A stretch of 13,804 nucleotides of DNA, from assembly GCA_031273365.1 (NCBI GenBank), contig JAISSA010000065.1, forward strand, positions 1 to 13,804, in the 5' to 3' direction. The position numbers and the translations under genes were made by a program. A model generated the notes under the pieces. The model saw only the letters and a program-made list of their open reading frames with translations. It was not told where the DNA came from and ran no database searches. Of the stretch, positions 1 to 5,844 are shown in pieces. The stretch's first letter is position 1. Every line of letters begins with the position of its first letter. This DNA comes from Synergistaceae bacterium. GTDB taxonomy: Bacteria; Synergistota; Synergistia; Synergistales; Aminobacteriaceae.

Positions 1-232
1 ATTCAAGCTCCTTTTCGGCCTCTTTTCGCTCCATAAATTCGTCAACGGACAATACACCCGCAAACTTCCCAAATAATTTATTGATGGAATCAGACACATT
101 GGAATCAGACATATTATCAACAGGCGTCAGGCTTATTACACCATTAGCAGCTTCGTGTATTATCACTTTGTCGGTTTTAATCAATCTTAACAGGGTTTTC
201 GGCAATGCGCTGGTGTCCAGTACTTCAGTCAT
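1..232 (-). CDS. Antitoxin-like small protein, 3' end cut by window edge
   Basis: Seen: an open frame of 77 codons starting at ATG 232 and running off the left edge without a stop. An AAAGGAG ribosome site lies about 10 bases upstream. The product begins MTEVLDTSALPKTLLRLIKT, has a short beta-rich stretch (DKVIIHEAANGVISLTPV) and ends in a charged helix (LSVDEFMERKEAEKELE). A ten-base direct repeat, TCTGATTCCA, encodes the doubled Ser-Asp-Ser in the middle. Family inference: a short N-terminal DNA-binding-like half and a charged C-terminal helix after 'LFGKF' resemble small type II antitoxins (Phd or AbrB-like) that usually precede a PIN-domain toxin; I cannot name a family with certainty. 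Context: it lies 40 bases downstream of selD on the same strand with no terminator visible between them, so it may be read through. It is clearly more AT-rich than its neighbours, which suits acquired DNA. A toxin gene would lie beyond the left edge. Confidence 0.5.
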   Translation of the reverse strand, partial: MTEVLDTSALPKTLLRLIKTDKVIIHEAANGVISLTPVDNMSDSNVSDSINKLFGKFAGVLSVDEFMERKEAEKELE

Positions 233-272
233 TACTCCCAGCTCCTTTTACTTTTGAGATTGTGGACATTGA

Positions 273-1361
273 TTAAAGAACACCCCTGATTCGTCCGCTG
301 CCCGCGACGAAGCGCCCGATGACGGCGGCGCGTTCGAAGCCGTTCGCGCGGCAGAGCTTCAGGGTCTCCTCCGCGTGTTCGGGCGGGAGGGCCAGCAGAA
401 GGCCGCCCGAGGTCTGCGCGTCGTAGAGCATGTCCAGAAGATCGGCGGAGACGCCGGCCTCGACGTCGACCCGTCCTTCGTAAGCGGCGCGGTTTCTGTA
501 GCTGCCCTCGGGGATCAGGCCCATGTTCGCCAGATCGCGAACGCCGGGCAGCAGGGGGATGCTGTCGAGCGACAGTCGAAAATCGAGCCCGCCGCCGCTC
601 AGCATGTCCAGGATATGCCCGGCCAGGCCGAAGCCCGTGACGTCGGTCGCCGCGCGCACCTCACGTCGCAGGTCGCGCGACATGCGCGCCGGAAGGTCGT
701 TCAGCGTCGTCATCCAGCGCGTCGCCGAGGCGAGCGTCGCGGGCTCGATCATGTTCGCTTTGACGGCCGTTACGGCAATGCCCGTTCCGACGGGCCTGGT
801 GAGGACCAGCAAATCGCCCTCGCGCGCGCCCGCCGTTCGCCACATCTCGTCCGCGTCCACCTCGCCGTAGACGACCAGCCCGTACTTGGGCTCCTCGTCC
901 TCCACGCTGTGTCCGCCGACCAGAAACGCCCCGGCCTCGCGCGTTTTCGAAAAACCGCCCTCGAGGATTTTTTTCAGGACGTCCAGCCCCAGTTTCTTTG
1001 TGGGAAACCCCACGACGTTGAGCGCGACGATCGGGCGTCCCCCCATCGCGTACACGTCGCTGATGGAGTTTGTCGCCGCGATCTGCCCCCATATGAAGGG
1101 ATCGTCGACGACCGGCGTGATGAAATCCACCGTCAGAATGCCCAGACGGCGCTCGTCGATTTTCCACAAAGCGGCATCCTCCCCGCCGCTCCACGTCGCC
1201 AGGATACGCTCGTCCTCTATCTGCGGAATCTCCGCCAAAACCTGAGCCAGGTCCGCCGGACCGATTTTGGCCGCTCACCCGCTTGTTCTCGACATCTCCG
1301 TCAACCGTATGGAACGGTCCGGTTCGCTGCAGTTCAGGTCATCACCCCCCTCCGGCGACAT
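273..1361 (-). CDS. selD: Selenophosphate synthetase (selenide, water dikinase), predicted selenoprotein with in-frame UGA
   Basis: Makes selenophosphate, AMP and phosphate from selenide and ATP in the cytoplasm, the selenium donor for selenocysteine tRNA. An uninterrupted frame from TTG 1238 gives 321 residues with SelD motifs: GGEDAALW, VDFITPVVDDPF, AATNSISDVYAMGGRP, GGHS, ATDVTGFGLAGH and DAQTSGGLL. That frame lacks the N-terminal catalytic segment. Extending it upstream in frame gives SIRLTEMSRTSG, then UGA (1277-1275), then AAKIGPADLAQVL. This aligns with E. coli SIRLTQYSHGAGCGCKI, the UGA falling exactly on Cys17 and Lys32 on the essential Lys20. With UGA read as selenocysteine (residue 29) the protein has 362 residues, close to the family norm of about 345. 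The chosen start, ATG 1361, lies 6 bases after the asparaginase stop, suggesting coupled translation; no strong ribosome site precedes it, so the exact start is uncertain. Last identified gene of the TRAP-asparaginase operon. A truncated pseudogene is the alternative reading, but conservation on both sides of the UGA argues against it. Confidence 0.9.
1234..1277 (-). promoter_or_regulatory. Recoded UGA codon and candidate bacterial SECIS hairpin inside selD
   Basis: Reading the minus strand, UGA sits at 1277-1275. Just downstream, GCCAAAATC (1271-1263) pairs with GGTTTTGGC (1242-1234): 9 bp with one G-U pair. Inside it, GGTCC (1262-1258) and GGACC (1254-1250) form a perfect 5-bp stem closed by the loop GGC (1257-1255), with a 7-base bulge (TGGCTCA) on the 3' side. 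The apical loop starts with G and begins 17 bases after the UGA. This agrees with the published general bacterial SECIS model, which has a small apical loop with a G in its first two positions, 16-37 bases from the UGA. Role inferred: SelB binding to insert selenocysteine. The pairing is read by eye; no folding energy was computed. Confidence 0.75.
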
Positions 1362-1367
1362 ATAAAT

Positions 1368-2384
1368 TCAGCGCGTCGTCTCGTCGCAGAGATTTTCGCC
1401 GAGGCGCCGCTCCAGCTCCTCTCCGCCGAAGAGGGGAAGCAGCAGCATCAGCTTCGTCATCAGCGCCTCGCGGGTCATATCATATGCGGAAAACGCCCCT
1501 GCGGAGAGCGCCTTTTTCCCGACCTCGTAAACGGAGGGGTCGGCGCCGCCGAACGGGGACTGCGTGCGCAAAATGAACGGGACGCCGGCATCGATGCCCC
1601 GTCTGATGGGCTCCAGCAGGTTTTCATGCATGTACGGCACCCCTCCAAGCCCGTAGCCCTCCAGAATGACGGCCTTCGGAGCGGTCGCGACGATCGCGTC
1701 GAGGCTCGCGGCCTTCATGCCGGGGAAAATCGGGATGAGCGCGACATTCGTCTCGAAGACGGGCGCGTCCTGCCAGGGGCGTCCGCCGGAAAGCTTCGGC
1801 GTCTGAGGCGTCAGCCACGCGACTTTGTGCGTGCCCCTGTCCTGCATCTCGCCCAGCAGGGGATAGTCCACGCTGGCGAACGCCTTTTTTCGATGACTGT
1901 CGATTTTTGTCGCCCTCGGCCCGTGGATCAGCAGATCGGCAAAGGCCGTTGCGACGCCCCTGCGCTCGTACAGGGCAAGCTGGAGCGCGAACTGGAACGC
2001 GGCGAAGATATTGTCGGCGACGTCGCTGCCCGCCTCGCCGGGCGGAAGCATGGAGCCGGTGAGCACGACGGGAAAGGCGACGTCGTGCAGCAGAAAGGAA
2101 AGCGCCGCCGCGGTCCACGCCATGGTGTCCGTCCCGTGCAGCACAACGGCGGCGTCAAAGCGAGGCGCGAGCTCTCTGAGGCGTCGCGCCATCGCCAGCC
2201 AGTCGAGAGGGTTCATGTTTGAGCTGTCTTTGGAAAAAAGATCGACGACCTCGACGTCGTGCTCGAACCCCATGAGCAAGGGGCAGGCTTCGAGCAATTT
2301 TTCTCCCCCCAGGGCAGGGACGTGACCCTGCCCGGAGGGGACTGAGGCGATGGTTCCGCCGGTGGCAAGCAGCAGGAATTTCAT
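1368..2384 (-). CDS. ansA: L-asparaginase, type I (cytoplasmic)
   Basis: Hydrolyses L-asparagine to aspartate and ammonia. The 338-residue product has the asparaginase hallmarks: nucleophile Thr11 in LLATGGTIAS, DSSNMNPLDW at 53-62, the second catalytic Thr-Asp pair at 85-86 in VVLHGTDTMAW, PVVLTGSMLPP near 105, and a conserved Lys160 in RATKIDSHRKKAFAS. There is no signal peptide, and the length and TMAWTAAALSFLL segment fit the low-affinity cytoplasmic AnsA type rather than the secreted type II enzyme. The start is ATG 2384, with GGGGAGG about 10 bases upstream. An in-frame open stretch continues much further upstream but only as a shadow of dctM, so the long form is rejected. It follows dctM by 62 bases (with a small inverted repeat, AGTCCGGACGGACT, at 2431-2444) and is followed 6 bases later by selD, so it is likely co-transcribed with the transporter. 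Whether it acts on a substrate imported by the TRAP system is inference. Confidence 0.9.
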   Translation of the reverse strand: MKFLLLATGGTIASVPSGQGHVPALGGEKLLEACPLLMGFEHDVEVVDLFSKDSSNMNPLDWLAMARRLRELAPRFDAAVVLHGTDTMAWTAAALSFLLHDVAFPVVLTGSMLPPGEAGSDVADNIFAAFQFALQLALYERRGVATAFADLLIHGPRATKIDSHRKKAFASVDYPLLGEMQDRGTHKVAWLTPQTPKLSGGRPWQDAPVFETNVALIPIFPGMKAASLDAIVATAPKAVILEGYGLGGVPYMHENLLEPIRRGIDAGVPFILRTQSPFGGADPSVYEVGKKALSAGAFSAYDMTREALMTKLMLLLPLFGGEELERRLGENLCDETTR

Positions 2385-2446
2385 CTTTGAAAGACCTCCC
2401 CTGGATGTAATATTGAGCGGATGCAATGCGAGTCCGGACGGACTTC

Positions 2447-3736
2447 CTATCCGAACACGAGATCGGGCAAAAACAGCACGATCTGCGGGAAAAATATCAG
2501 GATGGAGACGAGGATAAACAGCATGATGTAAAAGGGAATGGCTTCTTTGGCCGTTTCCTGCGGCGTGCAGCCCATGATCTCGGAGGTGGAGTAAAGCGCC
2601 ACCCCGACGGGGGGCGTCATGATGCCGGCGGTCACCGTGGTCATCATCACGACGCCGAAGTGCACCGGGTCGATGCCGAGCCTCGTGATGACGGGGATAA
2701 ACACCGGCGTGAGCAGCAGGGCGATGACTCCGGTTTCTATAAACATGCCCGCCATGACCAGAAGCAGGATAATCAGAATCAAAAGCAGATGCCGGTTCGA
2801 GGTGATGCCGAGGAGCATCTCGGCGATCGTCTGCGGGATCCTGCCGAACACGATGGCGTAGCCGAAGGTTCCGGAAAGCCCCAGAATGAGCATCAGCACC
2901 CCGACGTCCACCAGGGTCTGTTTCGCGGTCTGCCAGAACATTTTCAGGGTCATCTCCCTGTAGACCACGACGCCCACGAAGACGGCATAAGCCGCCGCGA
3001 AAGCGCCGGATTCCGAGGGGGTAAAGAGCCCGAAGCGAATCCCGGCGATGAGGATGAACGGGAAAATCAGCGCCCACAGGTTTTCGCTCAGGGCCCGGAT
3101 CACCTCTCCGATCGTCGGCGCGCGATCCGTGATGGGCATGTAGCCCCGCCTTTTGGACGTTACGTGGACGGTGAACATAAAAAACGCCATCATCAGGAAG
3201 CCCGGGATCACGCCCCCCACGAACAGCCTGCCTATCGAGACCTCGCCCACGGATCCATAGATGATGAACCCCATGCTGGGGGGAATCGTGCAGGTGATCA
3301 GCGCGGTAAGGCCGTTGACGGCGGCGCCGTAGCCTCGGGAATACCCCTGCCGGATCATCTCCGGGCCGAGGATGCGGCTCTCCATGACGGCGTCGGCGTT
3401 GGCCGAGCCGGAGACGCCCCCCATCAGGGTGCTCATGATGACGCTCACCTGAGCCAGGCTGCCGGGCAGATGTCCCACCAGCACCCGTGAAAGGTTGACC
3501 AGCCGCGCGGTGATGCCGCTCGAGTTCATCAGGTTGCCGGCGAAGATGAACAGCGGAATCGCCAGCAGCGTAAAGTTCTGCGTCTGCGCGACGATTCGCT
3601 GCACGGCCACGACGACCGGGATGTCCGGATTATCGACGATAAAGACAAAACCGGCAAGGCCTATGGCGAACGCCACCGGCATTCCCAGAAACAGCAGGAT
3701 CAGAAAAACGACGACCAGCAAGGTCATGGAATTCAC
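2447..3736 (-). CDS. dctM: TRAP transporter large permease subunit (DctM family)
   Basis: Inner-membrane subunit that moves solute using an ion gradient, handed over by the periplasmic binding protein. The 429 residues match the usual DctM length (about 425-430), and the protein is hydrophobic throughout with about a dozen membrane segments. Family signatures seen: LGMPVAFAIGLAG near the N terminus, NFTLLAIPLFIFAGNLMNSSG around 53-75, GHLPGSLAQVSVIMSTLMGGVSG, SANADAVMESRILGPEM, TCTIPPSMGFIIYG, and TAGIMTPPVGVALY near the C terminus. The start is GTG 3736, with AAGG five bases upstream; ATG 3727 is a possible alternative. It lies 14 bases after the dctQ stop, consistent with one transcript. 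The imported substrate cannot be told from this subunit. Confidence 0.95.
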   Translation of the reverse strand: MNSMTLLVVVFLILLFLGMPVAFAIGLAGFVFIVDNPDIPVVVAVQRIVAQTQNFTLLAIPLFIFAGNLMNSSGITARLVNLSRVLVGHLPGSLAQVSVIMSTLMGGVSGSANADAVMESRILGPEMIRQGYSRGYGAAVNGLTALITCTIPPSMGFIIYGSVGEVSIGRLFVGGVIPGFLMMAFFMFTVHVTSKRRGYMPITDRAPTIGEVIRALSENLWALIFPFILIAGIRFGLFTPSESGAFAAAYAVFVGVVVYREMTLKMFWQTAKQTLVDVGVLMLILGLSGTFGYAIVFGRIPQTIAEMLLGITSNRHLLLILIILLLVMAGMFIETGVIALLLTPVFIPVITRLGIDPVHFGVVMMTTVTAGIMTPPVGVALYSTSEIMGCTPQETAKEAIPFYIMLFILVSILIFFPQIVLFLPDLVFG

Positions 3737-3750
3737 GCCCTTCGCTTAAA

Positions 3751-4290
3751 TTATACGACATCCAGCCCTGTGTTTAATTCATTATGCAATTCATCGTTCT
3801 TTTTGTTTTTTAACGTGGAAGGAAAATCATAAATCTGCGTTTTCAGTTTGAGCGACATGGAAATAATCATAAAGAAGGAACAGACGGGAAGGCTGGCCGT
3901 TACCCAGGAATAGCTCAGAGTGATGTTCTGAAACTGCCGTTTTGCGTTGCTGATGCAGAGCGGGACGCCGTAAATTATCAAAATGACGAGAAACGCGATG
4001 ATCAGCGTCGACCATAAAACGGCGATGATTTTTTGATGCTTCAGGGAGAATTTCGAGGTGAGAAAATCGACGTTGATGACCCTGTTCTGACGTATGCCGA
4101 CGTCCGCGCCCATGAACGCGACCCACGAAAAGAGAAGCAGGGAGATGTCGACCGCCCAGTTGAGGGGGCGTCCCATGGCCCTGCCCCCTGCCGAGAGCAG
4201 AATGAGGACGGTCATCAGGACAAGGCCGGCGGTGGCCAGCGTTTCTTCCACCCTGCATATGACGCCGTAAAACCGTTTGATCGCGACCAT
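3751..4290 (-). CDS. dctQ: TRAP transporter small permease subunit (DctQ family)
   Basis: Small membrane partner of DctM in the tripartite TRAP transporter. The 179-residue product has four hydrophobic segments, about residues 17-36, 46-66, 88-107 and 127-147. It carries the typical DctQ core: a Gly-Arg-Pro-Leu-Asn-Trp-Ala-Val-Asp stretch followed by LLLFSWVAFMGADVGIRQNR and VINVDFL. The C-terminal tail (about 155-179) is hydrophilic and Lys/Asn-rich. The start is ATG 4290, with AAAGGA upstream and a GAGGC closer to the ATG. It sits between dctP and dctM; the 146-base gap from dctP holds a large stem-loop, while dctM follows after only 14 bases. Confidence 0.93.
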   Translation of the reverse strand: MVAIKRFYGVICRVEETLATAGLVLMTVLILLSAGGRAMGRPLNWAVDISLLLFSWVAFMGADVGIRQNRVINVDFLTSKFSLKHQKIIAVLWSTLIIAFLVILIIYGVPLCISNAKRQFQNITLSYSWVTASLPVCSFFMIISMSLKLKTQIYDFPSTLKNKKNDELHNELNTGLDVV

Positions 4291-4318
4291 GCCTCAACAT
4301 TCCTTTCATTAATAAAGC

Positions 4319-4366
4319 TCAGGGGGGCAGAGCCCGTTCGCCCCTGGGGCTCACTGGCCCCCCTGA
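4319..4366 (-). other. Intercistronic stem-loop between dctP and dctQ, sharing sequence with a dispersed repeat
   Basis: On the minus strand TCAGGGGGGC (4366-4357) pairs perfectly with GCCCCCCTGA (4328-4319). Inside it, GAGCCC (4352-4347) pairs with GGGCTC (4335-4330). There is no run of T after it, so it is not a typical intrinsic terminator. Inference: it may protect the 3' end of dctP mRNA or partly block read-through, giving more binding protein than membrane subunits, as palindromic units do in other binding-protein operons. The part GGGGGGCAGAGCCC plus TTCGCCCC recurs at 9281-9308. Confidence 0.65.
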
Positions 4367-4436
4367 AACCCCCGATATTTCCCTTTCATGACTGTACAGC
4401 TGCTTCAGGTAAAGGTGGGTACTTCCCCGAGTTCCG

Positions 4437-5471
4437 TTATTTGCCGATTTCCGTGTAAATTTGTTTGCGAAGCCCGGCAAAGCCGAGGACGTCGTAGGCG
4501 GCATCCGCGGCTTTTTTGAAGGCGTCGACGTCCACTTCGACGACCTCCATACCCTTTTCCACCATCTGCGTCTCGTACCGGTCGGCCAGTTCGATGTTCA
4601 GCTGAGAGGTCAGCGTGCCCTGCTTATGGAATTCCTCGACGATAAGCTTCTGGTAGGATTCGGGGAGCGTTCTGAACCACTTCTCGCCGACCATAAGGCC
4701 GTTGAGAAGCTGGAAGTGGCCGGTTTTATCGATGTATTTCAGGACTTCGAACACCCGTATGCCCCAGTTCGCGGAATGCTGGCTTTCGCAGCCGTCGATG
4801 GCCTTTTGCTGTACGGCGGTGTACACCTCCGTCCAGCCCATGGCGATCGGCGTGGCCCCCAGCGCCCTGATCGACTCGGACCAGGCGGGCGCGCCGGGGG
4901 TGCGGATGCGCAGGCCCTTCAGGTCCGCCGGGGTCTTCACCGGCTTGTTCGTCAGGAAGTGGCGGGCCCCGGCAAACCAGTTGAACGCCAGAAGGCGGAT
5001 ACCGTTTTCGTCGGCCAGTTTACGGAGGCACTCCTTCCAGTAGGCGGTGTCCTGGACCTTCATCATTTCGTCGTAATTGTCGGCGAAGTAGGCGACGCCA
5101 ACGATGCCGATATCCTTCACGTAGTTGGCCATACGCCCGGCGTCGGTCACCACCGCGACGTTGACGCCCTGAAGCGCCTGCTCGATGACGTCCTCGTCGC
5201 TGCCCAGCTGCGCGCTGGGGTAGACCAGAACCTTGAATTTACCGCCCGTGCGCTCGGCCACCCGTTCCGCAATGGCGCGGAAGCCGTCGCAGAAGGGGTC
5301 GGAATCGGCCATCTGCGTGGAAACCCGCAGGGTGTATTCTTTCCCGTCGCCCTCGACGGGCTCGCCGGCCGGCGCCGAAAATGCAGGCATCGCCACGAGC
5401 GCAAGCATGGAAACGACCGCCAGAATCACGAGGATCTTTTTCACGTTTTTCACGTTTTTTACGTTTTTCAC
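4437..5471 (-). CDS. dctP: TRAP transporter periplasmic solute-binding protein (DctP family)
   Basis: Secreted receptor that captures the solute and delivers it to DctQM. 344 residues. A signal peptide is clear: a basic start made of repeated Lys-Asn-Val (residues 2-10), a hydrophobic core at 13-28 (ILVILAVVSMLALVAM), and a likely cut after Ala33 (AFSA/PAG). Mature domain landmarks: LRVSTQMADSDPF, LVYPSAQLGSDEDVIEQAL, VGVAYFADNYDEM, and PADLKGLRIRTPG, whose second Arg (190) is the usual carboxylate-binding residue. The WTEVYTAVQQKAIDGCE stretch at 213-229 is the family's ligand-contact region. This points to a carboxylate-bearing ligand, but the exact ligand is unknown. The start is GTG 5471, chosen because GGAGG lies 7-8 bases upstream; GTG codons inside the repeat (5453, 5444) are weaker options. 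First gene of the operon; a palindrome and a -10 lie just upstream. Confidence 0.95.
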   Translation of the reverse strand: MKNVKNVKNVKKILVILAVVSMLALVAMPAFSAPAGEPVEGDGKEYTLRVSTQMADSDPFCDGFRAIAERVAERTGGKFKVLVYPSAQLGSDEDVIEQALQGVNVAVVTDAGRMANYVKDIGIVGVAYFADNYDEMMKVQDTAYWKECLRKLADENGIRLLAFNWFAGARHFLTNKPVKTPADLKGLRIRTPGAPAWSESIRALGATPIAMGWTEVYTAVQQKAIDGCESQHSANWGIRVFEVLKYIDKTGHFQLLNGLMVGEKWFRTLPESYQKLIVEEFHKQGTLTSQLNIELADRYETQMVEKGMEVVEVDVDAFKKAADAAYDVLGFAGLRKQIYTEIGK

Positions 5472-5477
5472 GTTTTT
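5442..5477 (-). repeat. Four tandem 9-bp repeats in the dctP start region
   Basis: On the plus strand CACGTTTTT, CACGTTTTT, TACGTTTTT and CACGTTTTT follow one another without a gap. On the minus strand the unit is AAAAACGTG, which encodes Lys-Asn-Val and also supplies the GTG start codon. Because the unit is 9 bp, loss or gain keeps the frame and changes only the length and charge of the signal peptide's basic end. A gain or loss at the first unit would also shift the distance to the ribosome site unless the start is re-used. A close relative of the unit (CATGTTTTT) is repeated at 8304-8357. Confidence 0.9.
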
Positions 5478-5505
5478 CCCTCCAGATTGCGAGTTTATGT
5501 TGCCC

Positions 5506-5517
5506 TGTTGTACAACA
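5506..5517. promoter_or_regulatory. Candidate operator palindrome for the TRAP operon
   Basis: TGTTGTACAACA is a perfect 12-bp palindrome lying 5 bases downstream of the minus-strand -10 box, where transcription should start, and about 35 bases before the dctP start. TTGTACAA-type sites are typical of GntR-family (FCD subfamily) regulators, which often control TRAP operons. A repressor bound here would block initiation. No regulator gene is in the window, so the link is inference. Confidence 0.5.
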
Positions 5518-5521
5518 CTTC

Positions 5522-5527
5522 ATTATA
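5522..5527 (-). promoter_or_regulatory. -10 box for dctP operon
   Basis: The minus strand reads TATTATTATAATGAAG, with a perfect TATAAT at 5527-5522, placing the start of RNA near 5515 and leaving a short leader of about 45 bases. The -35 position (17-18 bases upstream) holds only GTCGAG or TGTCGA, a poor match, so the promoter may be weak or activator-dependent. Confidence 0.5.
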
Positions 5528-5771
5528 ATAATACACCGAAACAACTCGACACGCCGAAACGACAGCTTCCTGCAGACCACTTCTCTCTTTATTATCTGAT
5601 CGCTCTGATCGCTCCTCTCCTGATATAGATAATAAAAATATGAAGATAATAAAAAATTATGTGGCTCTCACGATTTCTTCATTATACCTCGTTTTTAAAG
5701 AGTCGAATTACTAAAGGGCTGTACTGCCCTGTCGGTACGAAAAAGTCTTGAGAACCCTTTCGGGGTTTTGT
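5528..5771. other. AT-rich divergent intergenic region between dctP and glmU
   Basis: No gene is supported here. The stretch 5580-5700 is far more AT-rich than the rest of the window. It contains a 9-bp tandem duplication, TCTGATCGC, at 5595-5612, and two copies of AGATAATAAAAA about 17 bases apart (near 5627-5655). A small inverted repeat, AACCC/GGGTT, sits at 5753-5767. The region separates two divergent transcription units. It may serve as a curved or easily melted upstream element; that is inference. Confidence 0.6.
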
Positions 5772-5779
5772 GCTATCAT
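5772..5779 (+). promoter_or_regulatory. Candidate extended -10 for the glmU operon
   Basis: TGCTATCAT gives an extended -10 (TG, one base, TATCAT). At the expected -35 distance there is no good match; TTGAGA occurs at 5748-5753 but with a 20-base spacer. This would give a leader of about 60 bases before glmU. Confidence 0.4.
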
Positions 5780-5844
5780 CTGAGGCGCGCGAACGAGGGT
5801 CTGGATATATATCTGAAGATATTGGCGGGGCAGGGGGTAGATGA

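Noticed and set aside
273..1238. selD starting at TTG 1238 as a complete 321-residue protein
   Set aside because: It would lack the conserved catalytic Cys/Sec and Lys, and no ribosome site precedes TTG 1238, while the conserved N terminus is present in frame upstream of the UGA.
375..2222. Plus-strand open frame of 615 codons opposite selD and ansA
   Set aside because: It is antisense to two recognised enzymes, rich in Arg/His/Gln with no domain, and is explained by GC-rich third positions on the real strand.
2385..3077. N-terminal extension of ansA up to 3077
   Set aside because: The extension overlaps dctM in another frame and is low-complexity; the asparaginase homology begins exactly at ATG 2384, which has a good ribosome site.
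2426..3490. Plus-strand open frame of 354 codons opposite dctM
   Set aside because: Its composition (His, Asp, Gln, Arg) is the typical mirror of a membrane protein gene; it has no ribosome site and no motif.
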